Below, piece after piece: positions 45,122 to 52,396 of a DNA stretch of 64,000 bases. The notes below the pieces were generated by a model that worked only from the letters and a program-made list of their open reading frames with translations, was not told the DNA's origin and searched no databases. How positions within the stretch are numbered: position 1 is the first letter of the stretch; each line of letters opens with the position of its first letter. Source of the stretch: G965214625 sp965214625 (lineage in GTDB: Bacteria > Pseudomonadota > Gammaproteobacteria > Arenicellales > Poriferihabitantaceae); assembly GCA_965214625.1 (NCBI GenBank), contig OZ243962.1, forward strand, positions 2,232,001-2,296,000, in the 5' to 3' direction. The position numbers were made by a program, and so were the translations under genes.

Positions 45122-46474
45122 TCACAATTCGGCAAAACTGTTTTCAATCGCCTGCTCGAAAAACGGAATATCTTCCATTTGAACGCACAGCGGGGGACAG
45201 ATTCTCAATACGTTTTTGTGTGCGCCCGACTTGCTTGCAACCAGGCCATGTTTGCGTGTCAACTGGAATAACCGGTGCATTTCCTCAACGGCCGGTTCCT
45301 TGGTCTGTTTGTCCTTGACCAGTTCTGCCGCCATCATGAGCCCCCGGCCACGCACATCTCCAATGATATCATGTTTGAGGGCCATCTTCTTGAGCACATT
45401 GAGCATCGCGGCCCCCACTTGCCTGGCATTGTCGATGAGTTCGCATTGATCGATGACTCGTAGCACCGCCCGACCCGCCGAGCAGGAGACCGGATTGGCA
45501 CCGTAGGTGTTGAAATAAAACTTGTCGGCCATCGCTTCGGCGATATGCCGTTTGGCGACAACGGCACCCAGTGGATAGCCATTGCCGATACCCTTGGCCA
45601 GTACCACAATATCCGGGACTACGTCATGCCGCGCAAATGACCAGTAATGTTCCCCGGTACGGCCAAATCCGGCCTGAACCTCATCGACAATGCACAGCCC
45701 CCCGGCTGCCCTGATCCGTTCAAAGGCACCACAGAGATAACCGTCCGGTAGTGGGACAATACCGCCATAACCCTGAACGGGTTCGATGAACATGCCGGCG
45801 ATCTGTCCCGAGGTGCCGTGGTAAATGGTGCGATCAAGGTCATCCAGATAAGGCTGTACCCCGGGACCGTGGATACCGCGATATTGATCCGGATTCGAGG
45901 TAAACTGAATACCGTTGAGCAACGACACATTATGTCGGAAGTTGCTGATCCCGGTGATCGATTGGGCACCAAACGTGGCGCCATGATAGCTGTTGTTCAG
46001 AGAAATGACATCATTGTTTCGGGTATGCGAGCGGGCCAGCAATAACGCAAAATCAATGGCTTCCGCGCCGCTGTTCATGAAATGCACCACCCATTGTTCA
46101 TCTTCAGGGAATTTTTGGGTCAGTTCCTCTGCAAAGTGGGCCGGAACCGGATGGAAGAACATGGTGGTGCAATGCTGGATCTGTTCGGCCTGGAACTGGA
46201 CCGCTGCCGTGACCGCCGGATTGTTGTAGCCGATGCTGACACAGAGATTCTGGCTCAAGCAGTCAAGATACTGATTTCCCTTTTCATCCCAAAGATACTG
46301 GTCCTGCCCCCGCTTGAAGATCAAAGGGGTGTTATAGGGAACAAAGGCCCGTTGCGAAGCGGCGTAATATCGTTCCCGTCGCTCGACGATGGCGTCGGTT
46401 TCCCAATCCGTCGACAGCGTATAGGGCGTCATGTCTTCCCGGATGATCCGGGATACCTTGGTGTGGGTTGGCAT
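45122..46474 (-). CDS. class III aminotransferase (AGXT2-like)
   Basis: PLP-dependent aminotransferase of 450 residues. It has FMNSGAEAIDFALLLAR, NSYHGAT, CIVDEVQAGFGRTGEHYW with the cofactor-binding Asp, and the Schiff-base lysine in VVLAKGIGNGYPLGAVV. It resembles alanine-glyoxylate aminotransferase 2 and related omega-amino acid transaminases. The ATG at 46474 has AGGAG 9 nt upstream. It is the last gene of the TetR, 2OG-oxygenase, aminotransferase operon and faces away from the demethylase genes, so it may handle the amino acid left after demethylation. Confidence 0.88.
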   Translation of the reverse strand: MPTHTKVSRIIREDMTPYTLSTDWETDAIVERRERYYAASQRAFVPYNTPLIFKRGQDQYLWDEKGNQYLDCLSQNLCVSIGYNNPAVTAAVQFQAEQIQHCTTMFFHPVPAHFAEELTQKFPEDEQWVVHFMNSGAEAIDFALLLARSHTRNNDVISLNNSYHGATFGAQSITGISNFRHNVSLLNGIQFTSNPDQYRGIHGPGVQPYLDDLDRTIYHGTSGQIAGMFIEPVQGYGGIVPLPDGYLCGAFERIRAAGGLCIVDEVQAGFGRTGEHYWSFARHDVVPDIVVLAKGIGNGYPLGAVVAKRHIAEAMADKFYFNTYGANPVSCSAGRAVLRVIDQCELIDNARQVGAAMLNVLKKMALKHDIIGDVRGRGLMMAAELVKDKQTKEPAVEEMHRLFQLTRKHGLVASKSGAHKNVLRICPPLCVQMEDIPFFEQAIENSFAEL

Positions 46475-46499
46475 ATGATTTGACTCCTGAAGTCCGGAC

Positions 46500-47363
46500 T
46501 TAGTCGCGCAACGGGTCATTGCGCAAGCGCTTTTGTTGATGTTCGTGGCTCAATTTCCCATAGAGCTGTTTGACTCGTTGTCTGCTGCCAATCAGGCCGG
46601 GCTGTTCGGTAAAGGACATGATCAGCAACAACCGATCCTCCGTCCCGGTATTTTCTGTGACCTGATGCAGCGAGAACCGGCCGAGAAAGAACTGCAGGTC
46701 CCCCGGTTCCAGCGCCAGTTGCGTGACCTGTTGGCGATCGCCCAGCAGGACGTTTGCGACGTCCTGATACCGTTCATCGTGGGGTGTGCGGAGGTTGGGT
46801 ACATATTCGAAATATCCGCCACTGAGTGCCGGTTTCAACAACATCGTGATGGTGAACTCATTGGTATCGAAGTGCCAGTTGAACCGGGTCCCGGGCGGGC
46901 ACACATTGACAATCATGTTGGAAATCGGATCGTCATAAAGATAGAGATTGGGTTTGCCCAGGCAATCTGCCAGAAATTGACCGAGTGCAGGCCAGCGGTA
47001 AAGCTGTCTGGCGGTGGATCGATCACCAAACTGGTCGCTGGTAATAAAACCGTTGGTACGCGACATCAAAATGTTGACCGGATGGTTATCGGGCAGGGTC
47101 GGGTCGGGGGGTGAAAAATAGGCGTTGGTATCGGTTTGGCGGGAAAAATAGGCGCTCTGTCGACGGGCCAATGCTTCATCCAACAGCATTGTCAGGCCGT
47201 GCTCGCTGAGAAATGCATTCAGCAGGGCGCAACCGTCCCCGGCAAGTGCCGATTGGACCTGATCGACCGCGGCCTGACGCAGCGGGTGACCGGGTTCATC
47301 AATCGGGTATTTTGCATGGTTGATCAGGGTACGTCCCACTGGATTGTCGTTGGGTTTAGCCAT
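46500..47363 (-). CDS. 2-oxoglutarate/Fe(II)-dependent oxygenase
   Basis: A 287-residue predicted dioxygenase. The iron facial triad appears as HFD (His164, Asp166) and His233 in SLHQVTEN, with Arg244 in RLLLIMSF to bind 2-oxoglutarate. Because the Asp is present it should hydroxylate rather than halogenate. I chose the ATG at 47363 (MAKPNDN), which leaves 7 nt after the TetR gene; an ATG at 47387 is an alternative that overlaps it. Its operon context suggests hydroxylation of an amine or amino acid in the same pathway, possibly leading to oxidative demethylation. Substrate unknown. Confidence 0.78.
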   Translation of the reverse strand: MAKPNDNPVGRTLINHAKYPIDEPGHPLRQAAVDQVQSALAGDGCALLNAFLSEHGLTMLLDEALARRQSAYFSRQTDTNAYFSPPDPTLPDNHPVNILMSRTNGFITSDQFGDRSTARQLYRWPALGQFLADCLGKPNLYLYDDPISNMIVNVCPPGTRFNWHFDTNEFTITMLLKPALSGGYFEYVPNLRTPHDERYQDVANVLLGDRQQVTQLALEPGDLQFFLGRFSLHQVTENTGTEDRLLLIMSFTEQPGLIGSRQRVKQLYGKLSHEHQQKRLRNDPLRD

Positions 47364-47370
47364 GGTGCGC

Positions 47371-48045
47371 TTACCGAGCAGGCTCATCGGGGCAGGATAC
47401 TTTGTTCACGGCCAGCCAGCCGTCGATATATCCATCACAGTATTCGGTCGCCTGGCTCAGGGTCAAGTTGTCCTTGCCGGTTGCGAGACTGTTCCACAAC
47501 CCGTCATCGAGAATGTACAGGCCGACAGCGGCCTTCCTGGCATCGATTTTGAGGTGTCTGTCTTGGGCGGCTTGTGCAAAGAGCCACTCAAGCAGCGCAT
47601 GGGTGTTGCGACTGGCACGATAGATCGGTTCGGCGTATCTTTGGTTATACCGGCTGGCATTGGTAAAGGCCTGCCAGGCAGCTGCAGTCTCCCATGAATA
47701 AGACGGACTTGAAAAACTGGCGTAGGCCACTTGCTTGATCCTCTGATACGCACTCAGACTGGCATCGTCCGCGATCTGCCGCTTGATAAACAGGGCCGTA
47801 TCAAACCAATGGGCCAGCGCGGCAAGCAGCAGTTCCTCCTTGTTTTCAAAATAGTGGGCGATCAGTCCCCGGGATGCGCCAGCCTGAGCGCAGATTCTCT
47901 CGACTGTCGCGCCGGCAATATCGAATTGTGCGACCGTGACAATGGCTGCCCGAAGAAGACTCTCCCGCCTGAACTTGCGATTTTCAGCCTGGGTCAGCCG
48001 TTTGGGCGGAAGAGAAACCCAGCTGCTTTGGTTCTTCGGATTCAT
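47371..48045 (-). CDS. TetR/BetI-like transcriptional regulator
   Basis: A 224-residue repressor with an N-terminal helix-turn-helix (ATVERICAQAGASRGLIAHYFENKEELL), the layout of BetI, which senses choline in betaine synthesis. The C-terminal ligand domain is helical. It is divergent from the mttB-like gene and likely controls both directions through an inverted repeat in the 97-nt spacer. The ATG at 48045 was preferred; an upstream start at 48066 would add 7 residues. Its ligand is not known but may be a quaternary amine. Confidence 0.9.
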   Translation of the reverse strand: MNPKNQSSWVSLPPKRLTQAENRKFRRESLLRAAIVTVAQFDIAGATVERICAQAGASRGLIAHYFENKEELLLAALAHWFDTALFIKRQIADDASLSAYQRIKQVAYASFSSPSYSWETAAAWQAFTNASRYNQRYAEPIYRASRNTHALLEWLFAQAAQDRHLKIDARKAAVGLYILDDGLWNSLATGKDNLTLSQATEYCDGYIDGWLAVNKVSCPDEPAR

Positions 48046-48065
48046 GCGCCGTGGCCAAATCTCCA

Positions 48066-48071
48066 ATTATA
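48066..48071 (-). promoter_or_regulatory. putative -10 box for the TetR gene
   Basis: On the minus strand this hexamer reads TATAAT, 21 nt before the TetR start. No good -35 box lies at the right distance, so this is only a possible promoter. It abuts the inverted repeat, consistent with autoregulation. Confidence 0.35.
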
Positions 48072-48105
48072 TTGGACAGTCATCATAATTATGTATACTA
48101 TCCAA
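48072..48105 (+). promoter_or_regulatory. promoter and TetR-type operator of the mttB/dmgdh genes
   Basis: TTGGAC (48072-48077) and TATACT (48094-48099), 16 bp apart, form a plausible promoter for the methyltransferase gene. An inverted repeat, TTGGACAGT (48072-48080) and ACTATCCAA (48097-48105), has 8 of 9 matching positions with a 16-nt spacer and covers both boxes. A TetR dimer bound there would block the promoter. Confidence 0.6.
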
Positions 48106-48142
48106 AAATCATGTTTTCCACAACCAGTCACAAGACATCCTG

Positions 48143-49708
48143 ATGACGGTCGACATTCAATCCGGTCCGTCGGAAAAAAAGCCGCGCCGAACGACAGGAG
48201 GGCGCCGCGACCGTCAGTCCCGGCGACGCCAGTCGAACGTGGTGCGTGCCCCCTATATCCATCGGCAAATCGCTACCTATGACTTGCTCAATGAAGAAGG
48301 CTTGAGCCTGATTGAGGCGAATGCAGACACCATTCTCAAGGAGGTGGGTATGGAGTTTCATGACGATGAGGAAATACTGAGGCTGTTCAAGGAAGCGGGT
48401 GCGGATGTCAGGGGATCGCGTGTCCGGTTTGATCCCGGTCATCCAAGACAGGTCATCCAGGCGAGTGCACCCCGAGAATATGTCCAGCATGCGAGAAATT
48501 CCGCGAATAATGTCGTGATCGGAGGGAATAATACGGTGTTGTGTCCGTCGTTCGGTCCCCCCTTCATCCACAATCTGGACGAAGGGCGCCGTTATGCGAC
48601 ATTGGATGATTTTCACAAACTGGTCAAAATCCATCAAATGATTCCATGGCTCCATCATTCCGGTGGCATTGTCTGTGAACCGGTTGATGTGCCGGTCAAC
48701 AAACGGCATCTTGATATGCTGCTAGGCCACTTCCGTTACAGTGACCGGGGTTGTTTCGGTGCATTGATCGGTGCCGAGCGCGCAACCGACTCGATCAACA
48801 TGGCAAGGATCTTGTTCGGCGACGAGTTTGTCGATCAAAATTGCGTGTTTTATTCCGTTGCAAATACCAATGCACCGCTGGTTTTGGACTCGGCCATGTC
48901 GGGGGCCCTGAAGGTCTATGCGAGAAACAATCAGGCGGTGGCCTGTACGCCGTGGACGCTCGCGGGTGCCATGAGTCCGTGTACGGTTGCCGGAACACTG
49001 GCCCAGGTACTGGCTGAAACCATGGCGGTGTGCATGTTGACCCAACTCGTTCGTCGTGGGGCACCCTGTTTGATGGGCAGTTTTGCGACGGCCATTTCGA
49101 TGCAGTCCGGGGCGCCAACGTTCGGCAACCCGGAAGGCGCCAAGATGGTGTTGGCGGCAGGACAGCTCGCCCGTCGACTGGGGGTTCCGTTTCATACCGT
49201 CGGCGCCCTGTCAGCATCAAAATTACCGGATGGCCAGGCGCAACAGGAAGCTACCTATGGCTTGATCATGTCCGTATTGGCTGGAGCCAATTTCATCAAT
49301 CATGCGACTGGATGGTTGGAAGGTGGATTGGTTACCGGGTTTGAAAAGACCATTCTGGATGCGGATTTGTGCGGAAAACTGATTGATTTTTCCGAGGGCA
49401 TCGACTTGTCCCGGGACGCCCAGGCGATGGAGGCGATCTTTGAGGTGGGACCCGGCGCCCATTTCCTGTCCAGCCAGCACACGCTGTCCCATTTTGAAAG
49501 TGCATTTTTTCGCTCGAATGTGGCGGACAACAATTCCTTTGAACAGTGGACCATGGAAGGACAGCTGGATGCTGCACAACGGGCAAACAAGATCTGGAAG
49601 ACCTATCTTGAACAATACGAAGAACCGGAACTGGATATTGCCAAGCGGGAAGCACTGGAAGCTTATGTGGCCAAAAGAAAGGCAGCCATGCCGGATCGCA
49701 ACTACTAG
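48143..49708 (+). CDS. MttB-superfamily methyltransferase (non-pyrrolysine)
   Basis: A 521-residue TIM-barrel protein of the trimethylamine methyltransferase (MttB) superfamily. The frame is open throughout with no internal amber codon, so it lacks pyrrolysine and belongs with the MtgB-type enzymes, some of which demethylate glycine betaine or other quaternary amines. Conserved-looking blocks include ANADTILKEVGMEFHDDEEIL, VACTPWTLAGAMSP, QSGAPTFGNPEGAKM and INHATGWLEGGL. No corrinoid protein gene is in the window, though the known enzymes use one. Its N-terminus is Arg-rich and poorly conserved. It heads the forward operon with two FAD/GcvT proteins. Confidence 0.88.
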   Translation: MTVDIQSGPSEKKPRRTTGGRRDRQSRRRQSNVVRAPYIHRQIATYDLLNEEGLSLIEANADTILKEVGMEFHDDEEILRLFKEAGADVRGSRVRFDPGHPRQVIQASAPREYVQHARNSANNVVIGGNNTVLCPSFGPPFIHNLDEGRRYATLDDFHKLVKIHQMIPWLHHSGGIVCEPVDVPVNKRHLDMLLGHFRYSDRGCFGALIGAERATDSINMARILFGDEFVDQNCVFYSVANTNAPLVLDSAMSGALKVYARNNQAVACTPWTLAGAMSPCTVAGTLAQVLAETMAVCMLTQLVRRGAPCLMGSFATAISMQSGAPTFGNPEGAKMVLAAGQLARRLGVPFHTVGALSASKLPDGQAQQEATYGLIMSVLAGANFINHATGWLEGGLVTGFEKTILDADLCGKLIDFSEGIDLSRDAQAMEAIFEVGPGAHFLSSQHTLSHFESAFFRSNVADNNSFEQWTMEGQLDAAQRANKIWKTYLEQYEEPELDIAKREALEAYVAKRKAAMPDRNY

Positions 49709-49891
49709 CGTGGGACAATCTGCATTGACCGATGGGATCCCCATGGCGTTTTTCGAGAATGTCATCGGGTATGAGGAACACCCGGAAACGACCGGTTTCT
49801 CCACGGTCTCATGCGGTCGGGTTCGGCCTCCTTCCCGTGATGCGGTCTTGGGATGTCCCCGTGTCTTTGATGGGTGCATGGAGTGTCGCTG

Positions 49892-52360
49892 ATGGGACCA
49901 GACCGTGCAATGTCGGATAAACCGCTTGACAGCCAGGCCGACATCATTGTGGTGGGCGGTGGTGCGACCGGATTGAGTGTGGCCTATCATCTGGGGCAGC
50001 TGGGGTATCGCAATGTCCTTGTGCTGGAACGAAACACACTGACCAGCGGGACGTCGTGGCATGCGGCGGGCATTGTCGGGCCGTTGCGGGGGAGTCAGAA
50101 TCTGACCCAACTGGCGAAATACGCAGTCACCTTGTTCCAGGAACTGGAAAAGCAGACCGGTCAGGCGACCGGCTATCGACAGACGGGCGGTTTGTGGCTG
50201 GCACAACACCCTCATCGGTTGATCGAGTTCAAACGGATGGCCGCCATGGGGAGAATGAACAGTCTGGGGGTGGAGATGCTGTCTGCCAAACAGATTGAAC
50301 AGCGTATCCCGCTTGTGAATGTCGAGGACCTGGTCGGTGGATTGTGGGTGGTGGAAGACGGGCAGGTCAATCCGGTGGATTTGTGCATGGCCTATGCCAA
50401 GGGGGCGCGGTCTTTCGGTGTGCACATTCGTGAACACAGCGAAGTCATCGGATTCAACGTACACAATGATGCGGTCCAATCGGTCCTGTTGCATGATGGC
50501 GAACGGTTGTCGTGTCAGGTGGTCATCAATTGTGCCGGTGTCTGGGCAAGGGAAATCGGTCTGTTGGCCGGGGTGGGTGTCCCGCTTCAAGCTGTTGAGC
50601 ACATGTATGTCGTCACGGAACCGATGCAACCGCAGATACCGTCGTGTCCAGTGATCCGTGATATGGACAGCGGCATTTATGTCAAGGAAGACGCCGGCAA
50701 ACTGGTTATCGGGACGTTTGAGTCCGATGCGCGACTGTGGGATCCCTCGCAGGCGGATAGCGAGGCGGCTTTCCTGATGTTCGATGAGGACTGGGATCAT
50801 GTCGAACCGATGCTCAAGGCGAGCATGCGCCGCTTGCCCTGTCTGGAACGGATGGGCTTGTCACAGTTTGTTAATGGCCCGGAAAGCTTTACCCCCGACA
50901 CACGCCAGATTATGGGCAGGGATCCCAGGATCGGTAATTTCTATGTGGCAGCGGGTTTTAACTCGATCGGGATCATGTCTTCAGCCGGGGTGGGCAGGAC
51001 AATGGCGCAGTGGGTTGTACACGGAGATGTGGCCCTGGATATGTGGGAGGTTGACATTGCCCGATTTGAACCGGCAGACAATGAACTCGGTTTTTTGCGA
51101 CAGCGTATCCCGGAATCGGTGCACAATCAGTTCCAGATGCACTGGCCATTCAAGCAATACAGGACAGGCCGGGATCGAAAACGGTCTGCCTGGCACCATG
51201 TGCTGCATCGCCACGGTGCGGTTTTCGGGGCACCCAGCGGGTGGGAAAGACCGTTGTGGTTTGCGCTGGAGGGGGAACAGACACACATCCAGTACAGTCA
51301 TGCTGAGCAGAACTGGTGGTCCATGGCGCAGCGAGAATCGATCATGCTGATGAATCATGGTGCCCTGTTTGATCTTTCCCCGTTTACCAAAATCCAGATC
51401 CAAGGAGAGCAATCGTGCCGGCGCCTGCAGTGGCTCTGCACCAACGATATCGATGTGCCCGTCGGGAGGGTGGTCTATACGCTGATGTTGAACCCTGCAG
51501 GGGGTATTGAAGGAGAATGTACGGTGACCCGGCTGGCTGAACATCGATTTCTGGTGATCAGTGCAGCGGCGACACGAACCAAAGACTTTTACTGGATCAA
51601 ACGACATCTGGCGCATGCCAATGGCTTGGAGATATCGGATCGTACTGACGATTATCTGGTCTTGGGTGTAATGGGGCCGAAGGCGGCGGTGCTGTTGAAT
51701 GCAGTGAGTGATGACTCTGTGTTCGGGCATTCCTTCAAGTTCGGCAGCTCAAAATTGGTCAATATACAACAGGTCGAGGTGCGTGCCTCACGGCTGAGTT
51801 ACGTCGGGGAATCAGGGTGGGAATTGTTGATCCCAGTTGACAGCGGTGTGCGGGTGATCGAGACCGTGATAGGCAAAATGGATCAATATCAAATGGGATT
51901 GGCCGGTCATTTTTGCGTGGAATGTTGCCGACTTGAAAAAGGATATTTGCACTGGGGACAGGACATCAGTCGAGAAGAGAACCCCTATCAGGCCGGGTTG
52001 GGTTTTGCGGTTAAACGACGAAAACCGGGTGGTTTTATCGGGCTCGATGCACTGAACGAAACCGTGAAAGAGCCCCTTGACCGCCATCTCCTGTTGTTTG
52101 AGGTCGGTGCAACACGCCCCCTCCTGCTGCACGACGAGCGTATTTTATGCGACGGCAAATGGATCGGACGAACCACTTCAGGGGGGCTCGGTTTTCGTAC
52201 CGGGAAGGCACTTTCTATGGGATATGTCATCGCCCAGGGACAGTCCAGAGCCGCCTTGTCACAACGCAATTTCGAGATTGAAGTGGCCGATGAACGATAT
52301 CCGATGCGTCCCCTTGCCCAGTGTCCTTATGACCCTGCCGGTCACAGGATGAGAACTTGA
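49892..52360 (+). CDS. FAD/GcvT-domain dehydrogenase, dimethylglycine dehydrogenase-like (1)
   Basis: An 822-residue two-domain enzyme. The N-terminal half is a D-amino-acid-oxidase-type flavoprotein: GGGATG (residues 22-27) and TSWHAAG, where His57 corresponds to the covalent-FAD histidine of dimethylglycine dehydrogenase. The C-terminal half is a GcvT aminomethyltransferase domain (YTLMLNPAGGIEGECTVTRL, SYVGESGWELLIP) that binds tetrahydrofolate and takes up the one-carbon unit. It would oxidatively demethylate an N-methylated amine such as dimethylglycine or sarcosine. The start at 49892 has GGAG 8 nt upstream; 49910 and 49874 are alternatives. It lies 183 nt after the mttB-like gene. Confidence 0.88.
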   Translation: MGPDRAMSDKPLDSQADIIVVGGGATGLSVAYHLGQLGYRNVLVLERNTLTSGTSWHAAGIVGPLRGSQNLTQLAKYAVTLFQELEKQTGQATGYRQTGGLWLAQHPHRLIEFKRMAAMGRMNSLGVEMLSAKQIEQRIPLVNVEDLVGGLWVVEDGQVNPVDLCMAYAKGARSFGVHIREHSEVIGFNVHNDAVQSVLLHDGERLSCQVVINCAGVWAREIGLLAGVGVPLQAVEHMYVVTEPMQPQIPSCPVIRDMDSGIYVKEDAGKLVIGTFESDARLWDPSQADSEAAFLMFDEDWDHVEPMLKASMRRLPCLERMGLSQFVNGPESFTPDTRQIMGRDPRIGNFYVAAGFNSIGIMSSAGVGRTMAQWVVHGDVALDMWEVDIARFEPADNELGFLRQRIPESVHNQFQMHWPFKQYRTGRDRKRSAWHHVLHRHGAVFGAPSGWERPLWFALEGEQTHIQYSHAEQNWWSMAQRESIMLMNHGALFDLSPFTKIQIQGEQSCRRLQWLCTNDIDVPVGRVVYTLMLNPAGGIEGECTVTRLAEHRFLVISAAATRTKDFYWIKRHLAHANGLEISDRTDDYLVLGVMGPKAAVLLNAVSDDSVFGHSFKFGSSKLVNIQQVEVRASRLSYVGESGWELLIPVDSGVRVIETVIGKMDQYQMGLAGHFCVECCRLEKGYLHWGQDISREENPYQAGLGFAVKRRKPGGFIGLDALNETVKEPLDRHLLLFEVGATRPLLLHDERILCDGKWIGRTTSGGLGFRTGKALSMGYVIAQGQSRAALSQRNFEIEVADERYPMRPLAQCPYDPAGHRMRT

Positions 52361-52396
52361 AGAGGAAATCCCGGCGATATCAGTGACGGTGAGACA

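Noticed and set aside
49223..50800. Long minus-strand open frame of 525 codons
   Set aside because: It lies opposite the methyltransferase and first dehydrogenase genes, which have strong homology, and has no recognisable domain; it is a shadow frame.
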